From G965276765 sp965276765 (GTDB lineage: Bacteria; Actinomycetota; Acidimicrobiia; Acidimicrobiales; Palsa-688), in the NCBI GenBank assembly GCA_965276765.1, contig OZ255627.1, positions 248,001 to 312,000 on the forward strand: DNA of 64,000 nucleotides, in the 5' to 3' direction. Shown one piece after another: positions 16,887 through 25,491 of the stretch. Both the position numbers and the translations under genes were made by a program. The notes under the pieces were generated by a model, which saw only the letters and a program-made list of their open reading frames with translations, was not told the origin of the DNA and did no database searches. Every line of letters begins with the position of its first letter. Positions within the stretch are counted from its first letter, which is position 1.

Positions 16887-18482
16887 ATGAAGCTCACTCA
16901 GTCCCACCGTCCTGCCGACCTGTCGATCGACTTGGTCGACACCACTGCGGGTGCGCTGCTGATCGATGCGGCAACTGCTGCGCCTTCTGCCGTTGCGGTG
17001 GTCGAGGTCGGCGAGGATCGTGCCCGCCGTGAGTGCACCTACGTCGAACTCCTCGACGCGGCGACGAGGACGGCGGCATCCTTGCTCACCCAGTACGAGC
17101 CCGGCGACCGGGTTGCTATCTGGGCACCCAGCACACTGAATTGGGAGATTTTCCAGTTCGGCGCGGCGCTCGCCGGGCTCGTTGTGGTGACCGTCAACCC
17201 CAGCTACCGTTCGACGGAACTCGCCTACGTGCTCCGGCAATCGGGCTGCAAGGGCATCGCCCTCGTGGAGGAGTTCCATGGTGTCAAGTTGAAAGAGGTT
17301 CTCGCAGGCGTACGCGCCAGTCTGCCGGAACTGCACTACGAGCATGATCTGGGCAGTTGGAGTCCACCCGGGTTTGCGGAGCCCCCGCAGTTGCCCGTCG
17401 TCGAGCCGCTCTCGGGCGCGCTGATTCTGTACACCTCCGGAACAACCGGATCGCCCAAGGGAGCGCTCCTGTCGCATCGCAGTATGGTCAATAACGCCAG
17501 GCTCTTCGCCCGACGTTTCGGGCTCAAAAGAGACAGCGTCTGGCTCGATCCGCTGCCGATGTTCCACCTGACCGGCTGTGGATTCGCAGCCATGGGAGCG
17601 ATGTGGACGCAATCAACCCACGTACTCTTTCCCTTCGAGCCAGGACTGGCGCTGCACCTGATCGAGTCGGAACGTGCGAATTTCATGCCCGCCGTGCCGA
17701 CGATGCTCCTGGCGATGCTCGAACACCCCGATTTCGACTCGACTGACCTGTCCTCGCTCGATGTGATCATGTCGGGCGGTACCACGGTTCCACAAGAGGT
17801 CGTCCGCTTGGTCGAGTCGCGCTTCGGAGCACAGTTCGGCGTCGTGTTCGGGCAAACTGAGGTCAGCGGCGTGATCTGCCAGTCCTTTCCTGATGATTCG
17901 GACGCCGACAAGACCGAACGTGTCGGGCAACCGTTGGAGCACACGGAACTCAAGGTGGTCGACGGGCAGGAGAACGTGTTGCCCTGCGGACAGACCGGGC
18001 AGATCCAGGTTCGTGGCTTCGGGGTCATGCTTCGCTACTTCAATGCTCCCGAGCAAACGGCCGAGGCGATCACGGCCGACGGCTGGCTGCGCACAGGCGA
18101 CCTCGGAGCCATGGACGACCGCGGCTACGTTCAGGTTGTCGGCCGGCTCAAGGACGTGATCATTCGCGGCGGGGAGAACATCTACCCCCGGGAGATCGAA
18201 GACCGGCTCCACGAGCACCCCGATGTCGCGGACGTGGCGGTGGTCGGCGTTCCCGACGAACGGTGGGGTGAGCAGGTGGCGGCCTTCGTGCGCTTCACCG
18301 AGAAAGCAGAGGTCGCCTCCGAGGAGCTCAAGACCTTCCTTCGGGCCGATCTCAGCCCCTTCAAGATTCCCCGGATTTGGGTGCGCGTGGACCAGCTACC
18401 CACGACCCCCTCGGGCAAGGTCAGGAAGTTCCTCCTCCGAGACAAGTTTGAAGCCGGCCAGTACGACACCCAGCTGCTCTGA
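16887..18482 (+). CDS. Acyl-CoA synthetase (AMP-binding, FadD-like)
   Basis: A 531-residue adenylate-forming ligase that activates a carboxylic acid with ATP and couples it to CoA. The P-loop LYTSGTTGSPKGALLSH (about residue 180), VFGQTEVSG, the motif WLRTGDLGAMDDRGYVQVVGRLKD and the C-terminal catalytic lysine in TTPSGKVRK are all present. AAAGGAG precedes the ATG by seven bases. It follows the luciferase-like gene in the same direction. Chain-length preference cannot be read from sequence alone. Confidence 0.88.
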   Translation: MKLTQSHRPADLSIDLVDTTAGALLIDAATAAPSAVAVVEVGEDRARRECTYVELLDAATRTAASLLTQYEPGDRVAIWAPSTLNWEIFQFGAALAGLVVVTVNPSYRSTELAYVLRQSGCKGIALVEEFHGVKLKEVLAGVRASLPELHYEHDLGSWSPPGFAEPPQLPVVEPLSGALILYTSGTTGSPKGALLSHRSMVNNARLFARRFGLKRDSVWLDPLPMFHLTGCGFAAMGAMWTQSTHVLFPFEPGLALHLIESERANFMPAVPTMLLAMLEHPDFDSTDLSSLDVIMSGGTTVPQEVVRLVESRFGAQFGVVFGQTEVSGVICQSFPDDSDADKTERVGQPLEHTELKVVDGQENVLPCGQTGQIQVRGFGVMLRYFNAPEQTAEAITADGWLRTGDLGAMDDRGYVQVVGRLKDVIIRGGENIYPREIEDRLHEHPDVADVAVVGVPDERWGEQVAAFVRFTEKAEVASEELKTFLRADLSPFKIPRIWVRVDQLPTTPSGKVRKFLLRDKFEAGQYDTQLL

Positions 18483-18839
18483 GGACCTTCGACAGGACTA
18501 CGGGGGCGGTCCGAGGCGCGAACCGGTTTGGCAGGCCCACATCGTCGTTTTGACCGCGCCCCTACGTGACTGAGCAGAAAGGCGGCCGCCTGACAATCTG
18601 CCTCCGAACGACCGAGATCGCCCGCTGTGTTGAGTCAGCTGAGGATTTTGAAGGCCTCCTGAGCCATCCTGGACGGACCCATTTGGGCGAATTGCGCTGC
18701 GGGCCGAAAAACGGCACTTCCTGGTCACTCACGAAGACCTAGGCCGAGGCCCACCGCCTCCCCCGGTGGCCGCCTGGGGGAGGCGGACCGGGTGTGGCGC
18801 ACCTTCGAGGCCCCGGTACCCTCCACCGACGGCTACCGG
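18483..18839. other. Gene-free stretch after the CoA ligase
   Basis: No open frame here shows recognisable homology. It separates the plus-strand block ending at 18482 from the minus-strand amidase remnant, and no clear terminator hairpin was seen. Confidence 0.4.
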
Positions 18840-19326
18840 GTCGAGCACCAGGCTCTGCGCGCTCGCCGGCCCCTCGGTGGTGCTGATGATGTCCTTCAGC
18901 CCGAGCGGGATCCCCTGCAGCGGCCGCGGTCCTCGGCGCCGAACGCGGCGTCAGCCGCCTGCGCGGCGGCCCGGCCTGTTCGTCAGCGGCTGATGAACGC
19001 GCCGACGGCGACGTCGTGCCTGTCGGCGGTCGCGATCGATTGTTCGACCAGCGCGACGCTGGTCGTGTTCCCGCGCGCAACGCGGCGGCGTCAGACGATG
19101 GTCGCGCACCCCTGCGTGGTCGGCATCGCACTCACACCGCGGGTCGAAGACGGGGGCTGGCGTCTCGTAGCGGACGCCGGCCATCGCGTACAGGCTCTCG
19201 ACCATCGCCCGGGTGGCCGGCAAAACCAGCGACCAGCCCGGCCGCATCACCGTCGGCCGGAGCCACGCGCGCCATGCGCAGCAACGCGTGCGTGGTGACC
19301 TCGTCGCCGATCGTCTCGTCGTCCAC
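18840..19326 (-). pseudogene. AtzG-like / AtzE-type amidase remnants
   Basis: Read on the minus strand from GTG 19326, a short AtzG-like protein appears in two frames: VDDETIGDEVTTHALLRMARV, a shift near 19220, then LPATRAMVESLYAMAG and ETPAPVFDP, the usual ending of that family. An amidase N-terminus then follows: VALVEQSIATADRHDVAVGAF, a stop, AAAQAADAAFGAEDRG, another shift, and PLQGIPLGLKDIISTTEGPA, which is the amidase-signature entry. The catalytic Ser-Ser-Lys region downstream is missing. In intact systems AtzG and AtzE form a hydrolase of carboxybiuret-like amides. This pair is clearly non-functional. Confidence 0.6.
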
Positions 19327-19372
19327 TGCTCCGCCCTTCAGGACCGGTTGTCCGGGCGAAACAACTCGTCCG

Positions 19373-19388
19373 GTCGACAACAGTCGAC
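19373..19388. promoter_or_regulatory. GTCGAC-N4-GTCGAC operator, copy 1
   Basis: GTCGACAACAGTCGAC lies 52 bp before the alpha/beta-hydrolase start, the first gene of the left catabolic operon. The same half-sites and spacing recur at 23331-23348. The GntR regulator encoded at 30761 is the likely binder (inference). Confidence 0.6.
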
Positions 19389-19440
19389 TGTTTGGTACAA
19401 ACTTACGGGAATGGATGCCATCGACCGCGGAGGTAGTCCG

Positions 19441-20322
19441 ATGAGCACCGGCCGGCCCCGCCGGGCGCCGACGCCGCACCTGCTCGAGAGCAGGCGGGCG
19501 GCGCGCGTTGCGTCCGAGTCGCTCGTGCTTGCCGACGGCGTGCACTACGCCGAGCGCAGCTGGCGCGACGTCGCCGTCGGGGTGTTCGACCCGCCCGAGC
19601 CCTGTACCGCCGGGGTGATCTGCTATCTGCACGGCGGCGGGTTCCGGCAGGGCTCGGTCCGTGGCTGGGCGAACTACACGAGCCACCTGGCTGCGCTCGC
19701 CGGCGCCCGGCTGGTGTCGGTCGACTACCGCCTCGCCCCCGAGGACCCGTTCCCTTGCGGCCTCGAGGACGCCGTCGCCGCCTACCGGCACCTCGCCGAC
19801 GGGCTCGAAGCGCCCGTCGCGATCGTCGGCGACTCGGCCGGCGGCGGCCTCGCGGCGAGCCTGCTCGGCGAGGTCGAGCGGCTCGGCCTGCGGCGACCCG
19901 TCGCCGTCGGGCTGCTCTCGCCGTGGGTGGACCTGCGCAACGCCGCCGCGAGCTTCGCGGCCAACGCGGCGTCGGACCAGGTCTTCCCGCTGGCGTCCGC
20001 CGTCGAGGCGGCCGACATGTATCTCGCTGGCTGGGATCCGGCCGACCCGCGGGTGTCGCCGCTGCTGGCCAACTGGTCGGGACGACCGCCGCTGTTCGTC
20101 GCGGCCAGCGAGACCGAGTGCCTGCGCGACGATGCCTGGGCCCTGGCCGAGACCGCTCGCGCGGCCGGCGTGGACGTCGACCTGACGACGGTCGCCGACG
20201 CCCCGCACGGGTGGTGGCTGCACTACCCGGCCACGCCGGAATCCCGCGACGTCGTCACCGGTCTCGCCGCGTTCCTCCGCCGCGGGCTCGATGTGGCCGA
20301 GCGCACCTCGAAGGTAAGCTGA
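19441..20322 (+). CDS. Alpha/beta hydrolase (hormone-sensitive-lipase type esterase)
   Basis: A 293-residue carboxylic-ester or lactone hydrolase of the HSL family. The oxyanion-hole motif LHGGGF (about residue 63), the nucleophile elbow GDSAGGG (about 138) and the catalytic histidine in DAPHGWW near the end are visible. GGAGG sits nine bases before the ATG at 19441; a longer reading from 19213 overlaps the operator and the amidase remnant. Its TGA overlaps the ATG of the next gene, a Baeyer-Villiger monooxygenase, so it probably opens the ester or lactone that enzyme makes. Confidence 0.87.
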   Translation: MSTGRPRRAPTPHLLESRRAARVASESLVLADGVHYAERSWRDVAVGVFDPPEPCTAGVICYLHGGGFRQGSVRGWANYTSHLAALAGARLVSVDYRLAPEDPFPCGLEDAVAAYRHLADGLEAPVAIVGDSAGGGLAASLLGEVERLGLRRPVAVGLLSPWVDLRNAAASFAANAASDQVFPLASAVEAADMYLAGWDPADPRVSPLLANWSGRPPLFVAASETECLRDDAWALAETARAAGVDVDLTTVADAPHGWWLHYPATPESRDVVTGLAAFLRRGLDVAERTSKVS

Positions 20323-21869
20323 TGGATTCGTTGTCGCTCGCCGAGAGCGTCCGCAAATGCCTACCGCGGCGGCGATCCAGTGACGGCCCTCGAGTGGCGG
20401 TGATCGGGGCCGGCTTCGGCGGCATCGCGGCGGCGTCGTACATGGTGCGTAGCGGCTTCCACGACTTCGTGGTGTTCGAGCGGTCGGACGGGGTTGGCGG
20501 TGTGTGGCGGCAGAACACCTACCCCGGGGCCGAGGTCGACACCTTCTCGGACTGGTACTCCTACAAGTTCAAGTCCTACGACTGGCCGCGGCCGCACTCG
20601 GGGCAGCAGGTGTTGGTCGAGTACCTCGAGGACACCGTCGACGAGTACGGACTGCGCGACCGGCTCGAGCTAGGCGCGACCGTTGTCTCCGTGGCCTGGG
20701 ACGACCGCCACCGGCAGCACGCGGTGACCCTCGCCGACGGACGCACCGAGCGGTTCGACGTCGTGGTCTCGGCGATCGGGCTATTCACCGTTCCGAACGT
20801 CCCGTCGTGGCCGGGCCTCGACCAGTTCCAGGGGCCGGTCTTCCATGCATCGCAGTGGCAGCACGAGCACGATCTCACCGGCAAACGGATCGCGCTGGTG
20901 GGCGCCGGGTCGAGCGGCGTACAGATCGCGGCCGAGTTGGCGAAGACGGCCGAGCACCTCTACGTCATCCAGCGCGACCCGAACTGGATCAACCCGAAGA
21001 ACAACCGCGACTACACCGACGAGGAGCGCGCCCGCCGCCGCGTGGCGCGCAACTACCGCCGCGACCGCCTCGAACACTTCCGGACCGAGACGAAGTTGCT
21101 CCGCGGCGGCAAGGTGCTGCGTCCGGGAACGAAGCAGGACGAGGCCGCGCGGCGCATGACCGAGCAGTACATCGACTCCGTCCTCGGTGGCCGGGCGGAT
21201 CTCAAGGCGGCGGTCATGCCCAACCACGCCTTCTTCGCGAAGCGGCCGGTGAAGGGCGACGGCTTCTACGAGGCGCTGTGCCGGGACAACGTGACCTTCG
21301 CCCGGGCTACCGTGTGCGCCGCCGGCGAGGAGGGACTGGTCGACGAGCGGGGCCGCGAGTACCGCGTCGACGCGGTCGTGCTGGCGACCGGGTTCCGGGT
21401 GCCGGAGTTCCTGGAGAAGATCAACATCACCGGCCGCGACGGCACGTCCCTGCACGAGTTCTGGACCAAGCGCGACGGCCCAGAGGCCTTCCTCGGCATG
21501 GCCATCCCCGGCTTTCCGAACTTCTACATCATGTACGGGCCTAACACGAACATGGGCCAGATCGTGTTCGGGCTCGAGGCGCAGGCGCGCTACATCGTGC
21601 GCAACCTCAAGTGGATGCGGCGCAACGGCGTGTCCGCGCTCGACGTCCGGCCGGTCGCGCACCGTTGGTACAACCGGGTGTTGCAGCACGAGCTGCGACG
21701 CACAGTGTGGCCGGACGCCAAGAACTACCTCAAGGCGAAGACGGGCAAGGTGGTCGTCCCGTTCCCGCGGCCGATGGTCTACTACTGGGCGCTGACCCGA
21801 GTGTTGCGCCGGGTCGCGACGCGGCGCGTCGCCGGCCGCCCGGCCACGAACGGAGGCGGATCCCGATGA
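20322..21869 (+). CDS. Flavin-containing monooxygenase, Baeyer-Villiger type (first copy)
   Basis: A 515-residue FAD/NADPH monooxygenase. The FAD-binding GAGFGG is at residues 29-34, the NADPH-binding GAGSSG near 198, and between them lies FQGPVFHASQW, which fits the Baeyer-Villiger fingerprint FxGxxxHxxxW. Such enzymes insert oxygen beside a ketone carbonyl giving an ester or lactone. The ATG at 20322 shares bases with the hydrolase stop, and the stop overlaps the SnoaL-like start, so translation is probably coupled. It differs clearly from the second copy at 28121, so the two may act on different intermediates. Confidence 0.88.
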   Translation: MDSLSLAESVRKCLPRRRSSDGPRVAVIGAGFGGIAAASYMVRSGFHDFVVFERSDGVGGVWRQNTYPGAEVDTFSDWYSYKFKSYDWPRPHSGQQVLVEYLEDTVDEYGLRDRLELGATVVSVAWDDRHRQHAVTLADGRTERFDVVVSAIGLFTVPNVPSWPGLDQFQGPVFHASQWQHEHDLTGKRIALVGAGSSGVQIAAELAKTAEHLYVIQRDPNWINPKNNRDYTDEERARRRVARNYRRDRLEHFRTETKLLRGGKVLRPGTKQDEAARRMTEQYIDSVLGGRADLKAAVMPNHAFFAKRPVKGDGFYEALCRDNVTFARATVCAAGEEGLVDERGREYRVDAVVLATGFRVPEFLEKINITGRDGTSLHEFWTKRDGPEAFLGMAIPGFPNFYIMYGPNTNMGQIVFGLEAQARYIVRNLKWMRRNGVSALDVRPVAHRWYNRVLQHELRRTVWPDAKNYLKAKTGKVVVPFPRPMVYYWALTRVLRRVATRRVAGRPATNGGGSR

Positions 21870-22534
21870 GCGAACTGGACGACCTGCGCCGCACGGTGCA
21901 GCAGCTCGCAGACCGCGAGGCGATCCGCGATGTCCTGTACTCCTACACCCGGCACATGGACCGGCTGCACGCCGACGGCGTCAAGCAGGGTTACCACCCC
22001 GACGCCGACGACCTGCACTGGGGAACGTTCGTCGGCAACGCCCATGAGTTCGCCGACTTCATGACCGGCGAGCTTCGCAACGTCCGGTTCGTGACGCACG
22101 AGATTACCAATCCGATCATCGAGCTGGACGGCGACCGGGCCTTCGTCGAGTCGCGCTACACCAGCCGCGTCCGCGTCGGGTTCGACGGCGCACCCGCGGG
22201 TCGATGGGTCGAGACGCTGTCGCACGGCCGCTACCTCGACGTGTTCGAACGGCGCGACGGCGATTGGAAGGTCGCACACCGTCGCCTCGTCCAGGACGGC
22301 AGCCGCGTCGAGCTGATCACGGACCTGGCCACGGTCAACCCGGACGGCGCGGCCCGGCCCTGGCCGGACGACCTCGTCTACCGCGGCTTCGGCATCCTCG
22401 ACCTCGCCCCGGAGCCGCAGGAGCCCGCGGCCAACCGCTTCGCCGCGCTCGGCGAGTTCGGCCGCCGCGGCGTGGCCGGCGAGACGCAGGCGGCGAGCGG
22501 TCAGCCCAGCAGCGGCGGCGACGCGAGGCAATAG
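21866..22534 (+). CDS. SnoaL/NTF2-like protein
   Basis: A 222-residue protein with an NTF2-like fold: LADREAIRDVLYSYTRHMDRLH at the start, then FVTHEITNPIIELDGDRAFVESRY and a GDWKVAHRRLVQD strand. Family members include steroid isomerases, polyketide cyclases and dehydratases of catabolic pathways, and some have no known activity. The ATG overlaps the monooxygenase stop (ATGA). The last 34 bp overlap the end of the convergent SDR gene. The exact reaction cannot be assigned. Confidence 0.78.
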   Translation: MSELDDLRRTVQQLADREAIRDVLYSYTRHMDRLHADGVKQGYHPDADDLHWGTFVGNAHEFADFMTGELRNVRFVTHEITNPIIELDGDRAFVESRYTSRVRVGFDGAPAGRWVETLSHGRYLDVFERRDGDWKVAHRRLVQDGSRVELITDLATVNPDGAARPWPDDLVYRGFGILDLAPEPQEPAANRFAALGEFGRRGVAGETQAASGQPSSGGDARQ

Positions 22535-23301
22535 TTCGCGCTGCTGCCGCCGTCGACGGTCAGCACCTCGCCGTTGACGTGGCGACTCAATGCCGACAGC
22601 AAGAAGTACGCCGCACCGCCGATGTCGACGGGTCGGGCGAACTCGCCCATCGGGATGCGTTCCAGGAACGTATCGCCCACCGGCCCGCTGGTGAAGCCGA
22701 TCTCGTCCGCGTGCGGCGTGCGTACGAGGCCAGGCGCGATCGCGTTGAACCGGGCGCCGGTCGACCCATGCTCGACGGCGAACGTGCGGATCATCGAGAT
22801 GAGCGCGGCCTTCGACGCGCCATAGGCCACCATATGCGGGGACGACACCAGGCCGTTGATCGACGCGATCGCGACGTGGCTGCCGCGGCTGGCGACGAGG
22901 TGCGGGGTCGCCTCCTGCGCTGCGATGAACTGATGGTGCAGGTTGATGTCGAGCTGCCGCGACCAGTCCTCGTCGGTGAGGTCCGTCGCGCGGACGAGCT
23001 GGGCGCGGCCGACGACGTCCACGACGCCGTGGAGCGCGCCGTGGTGGCTCGCCAGCTCGGCGAACAGGTCGCGCACCGCCCCGCGATCGAGCACGTCGAC
23101 GGCGTGCGCCGAGCTGGTACCACCGGCCTCGGCGACCCGGTCGGACGTCGCCCGGGCCATCTCGGGGTCGATGTCGGCGCAGGCGACGTGCGCGCCGGCC
23201 GCCGCCACGACCTGCGCGCAGGCGTGGCCGATACCCGGGCCCGAACCCAGGATCGCCACGGATGAACCGGTCATGTCGAAGGGGGCAGGCAGCGGGCTCA
23301 T
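22501..23301 (-). CDS. Short-chain dehydrogenase/reductase
   Basis: A 266-residue classical SDR using NAD(P). The cofactor loop GSGPGIG is at residues 19-25, DIDPEMA suggests an acidic residue favouring NAD(H), and the catalytic YGASK motif is near residue 160; the C-terminal VLTVDGGSS is typical. The ATG at 23301 is chosen, with ATG 23274 possible. It is transcribed towards the first operon and divergently from the acyl-CoA dehydrogenase, with the second GTCGAC operator between them. It could oxidise an alcohol to the ketone used by a monooxygenase. Confidence 0.87.
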   Translation of the reverse strand: MSPLPAPFDMTGSSVAILGSGPGIGHACAQVVAAAGAHVACADIDPEMARATSDRVAEAGGTSSAHAVDVLDRGAVRDLFAELASHHGALHGVVDVVGRAQLVRATDLTDEDWSRQLDINLHHQFIAAQEATPHLVASRGSHVAIASINGLVSSPHMVAYGASKAALISMIRTFAVEHGSTGARFNAIAPGLVRTPHADEIGFTSGPVGDTFLERIPMGEFARPVDIGGAAYFLLSALSRHVNGEVLTVDGGSSANYCLASPPLLG

Positions 23302-23330
23302 CCGGTGAGGCTACCGACGCGTTGTGGAGT

Positions 23331-23348
23331 TGTCGACCGCGGTCGACA
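23331..23348. promoter_or_regulatory. GTCGAC-N4-GTCGAC operator, copy 2
   Basis: TGTCGACCGCGGTCGACA is a perfect 18-bp palindrome in the divergent region between the SDR (start 23301) and the acyl-CoA dehydrogenase. It shares GTCGAC half-sites and N4 spacing with 19373-19388, so one regulator could control all three transcripts. Confidence 0.65.
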
Positions 23349-23356
23349 GCAGTGTT

Positions 23357-24520
23357 ATGTTGACAGTCCGACGCCGCTGCGAGGAGGAGGTCGTTCTGCA
23401 CTGGCTCAGCGATCCGGGGTTCGTCGAGTTCCGGGACGAGGCGCGTGCCTGGCTGGAGGACAACGTGCCGTCGGAGCCGCGTCCCGATGACGACCCCGCG
23501 GCCCGCGCGTACGACTGCGCCTGGCAGCGCCGGCAGTTCGACGGCGCTTGGGCGGGAGTCGCGTGGCCCGAGGAGTACGGCGGCCGGGGGCTGTCACCGG
23601 CCCGGCAGCTGATCTGGTACGAGGAAATGGTCCGCGCTGGCGCCCCCGGGATGGGCGTGTTCACCGTCGCGCTCGGCCACGCCGGGCCGACGATCATCGC
23701 GCTGGGCACGCCGGAGCAGAAGCAGACCTACCTGCCTCGCATCCTGCGCGGCGAGACCCCGTGGTGCCAGGGCTTCTCCGAACCCGGCGCCGGCTCCGAT
23801 CTCGCGTCGCTGCGAACCCGAGCGGTGGTCGACGGCGACGACCTGGTCGTCACCGGCTCGAAGATCTGGACCAGCTTCGCGCACGTCTCGGACTTCCAAG
23901 AGCTGCTCGTCCGCACCGACCCGAACGTTCCGCGGCACAAGGGTTTGTCGTGGGTGATTGTGCCGATGGACGTCGACGGGCTGACGATCCGGCGCATCCG
24001 CACGATCGACGGCGCGTCCGGGTTCTGCGAGTGCTTCTACGACGACGTCCGCGTGCCGCTCGCCAATGTCATCGGCGAGCTGAACGACGGCTGGTCGGTC
24101 GCGATGCACACTCTGTCGATAGAGCGAGGCATGGGCTTCCTGTCATCCCGGCTCACCGTGGCCGGCGACGTCGACCGGCTGGTGGCCGAGGCCGAGGCAC
24201 GCGACCTGCTCGTCGACTCGCGGATCGCCGCTGAACTCGCCGCCGTCCGCGCCCAGGCGCGAGCCGTGCACGCGCTCGGCTACGACGGGATCTCGGCGAC
24301 CGCCGACACCGAGGTCGTCGGCGCGGTGAACCGCGTCTTCTACGGCGAGCTGCTGCAGCGCGTCGGCCGGCTCGCAGTCGACATCCTCGGCCCGGATTCG
24401 CTGGAGTCGAATCCCTGGGGGGTGGCGTATCTCGAGTCGCTGTCGCGCACGATCGCGTCGGGAACGAAGGAGATCCAGAAGAACATCCTGGCCGAGCGGG
24501 TGCTGGGGCTGCCGCGGTGA
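23357..24520 (+). CDS. Acyl-CoA dehydrogenase, large (alpha-type) subunit
   Basis: A FadE-type acyl-CoA dehydrogenase of about 375-387 residues. Seen are WPEEYGGRGLSPARQL, the substrate/FAD block WCQGFSEPGAGSDLASLRTRA, GSKIWTSFAH and the C-terminal SGTKEIQKNILAERVLGLPR. The start is uncertain: ATG 23357 has no ribosome-binding site, a GTG at 23324 would put the operator in the coding region, and a CTG at 23396 has GAGGAGGAGG five bases upstream and gives the family's normal N-terminus. The next gene is a shorter partner overlapping by 4 bp, so the two probably form a heteromeric FadE as in actinobacterial steroid catabolism. Confidence 0.87.
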   Translation: MLTVRRRCEEEVVLHWLSDPGFVEFRDEARAWLEDNVPSEPRPDDDPAARAYDCAWQRRQFDGAWAGVAWPEEYGGRGLSPARQLIWYEEMVRAGAPGMGVFTVALGHAGPTIIALGTPEQKQTYLPRILRGETPWCQGFSEPGAGSDLASLRTRAVVDGDDLVVTGSKIWTSFAHVSDFQELLVRTDPNVPRHKGLSWVIVPMDVDGLTIRRIRTIDGASGFCECFYDDVRVPLANVIGELNDGWSVAMHTLSIERGMGFLSSRLTVAGDVDRLVAEAEARDLLVDSRIAAELAAVRAQARAVHALGYDGISATADTEVVGAVNRVFYGELLQRVGRLAVDILGPDSLESNPWGVAYLESLSRTIASGTKEIQKNILAERVLGLPR

Positions 24521-25491
24521 TCGACCTGTCCCTCACCTCGCTGCAGTCGGAACTGGTCGACTCGGTGCGGTCCGCCGCCGCCAAGGAGTTTCCGCTCAGC
24601 GACGGCGTCGCAGCGGCGACCGGCGGCCCGGCCGACTTCGACGCCGCCAGGTGGGCCCGCGTCGCGCAGCTCGGCTGGTTCGGCATCGGCATCGCCGAGG
24701 CGCACGGAGGCGTCGGCCTTGGCGCGGCCGACGAACTGCTGGTGCTGCTCGAACTCGGCCGGGTGGCGGCGGCCGGGCCGATCGTCGGCACGTTCCTGGC
24801 TGCGCGGATTGCCGCGGATGCCGGCGACGGCGACCTTGCCCGGACGCTGGTTGCGGGCGAGCGGGTCGCCGGGATCGTCATTGCTAACCGGGTGGTGGAC
24901 GCGTTGACCGGTGATCTCGCTGTCCGGATCACCGACGGGCACGCGGAGATAATGACAGTCGACGACGCGACGCCGGCGGTGGCGGCAGACCCTCTCGCGC
25001 GGGTCAGCCGACTGAACGTGGCGTCGACCGTCGCCGAGGTGGACGACCCGCTGCTGCGGGCGCGGCTCTTGCTGCTCGCCGGCGCGTACCTGGTCGGGGT
25101 CGCCGACGCGGTCACGCAGATGTCGGTGGACTACGTGCAGACACGCGAGCAGTTCGGGCGACCAATCGGGAGCTTCCAGGCGATCAAACACCGCTGTGCC
25201 GAGATGACGATCCGCGCCTACCCGGCCCGCGCCCAGCTCGCGGTCGGCGCCGTCCTGCTCGACGGCGGCGAGACCACCGCCGCCCGCGACGCAATCGCCG
25301 CCGGCCACCTGCTCGCGGCCGAAGCGGCGCGGCACAACACCGAGGACAACGTCCAGAACCACGGCGGCATCGGCTTCACCGCCGAACACCCCGCCGGCGT
25401 CTTCGTGACGCGCGCGCAGACCTACGCAGCCCTCGCCGGTCCGCGGCGAGACCTCGTCGCCGCCGTGCTCACCACGGGAGCACGCCGGTGA
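24517..25491 (+). CDS. Acyl-CoA dehydrogenase, small (beta-type) subunit
   Basis: A 324-residue acyl-CoA dehydrogenase-fold protein, shorter than standard (about 380) and diverged in the central substrate-binding strand region. It keeps GWFGIGIAEAHGGVGLGAADE, the helical YVQTREQFGRPIGSFQAIKHRCAEM block and the QNHGGIGFTAEHPAGVF end. Paired short and long subunits form alpha2beta2 enzymes in actinobacterial cholesterol degradation; the same arrangement is inferred here. GTG 24517 overlaps the preceding stop as GTGA. Confidence 0.85.
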   Translation: MIDLSLTSLQSELVDSVRSAAAKEFPLSDGVAAATGGPADFDAARWARVAQLGWFGIGIAEAHGGVGLGAADELLVLLELGRVAAAGPIVGTFLAARIAADAGDGDLARTLVAGERVAGIVIANRVVDALTGDLAVRITDGHAEIMTVDDATPAVAADPLARVSRLNVASTVAEVDDPLLRARLLLLAGAYLVGVADAVTQMSVDYVQTREQFGRPIGSFQAIKHRCAEMTIRAYPARAQLAVGAVLLDGGETTAARDAIAAGHLLAAEAARHNTEDNVQNHGGIGFTAEHPAGVFVTRAQTYAALAGPRRDLVAAVLTTGARR

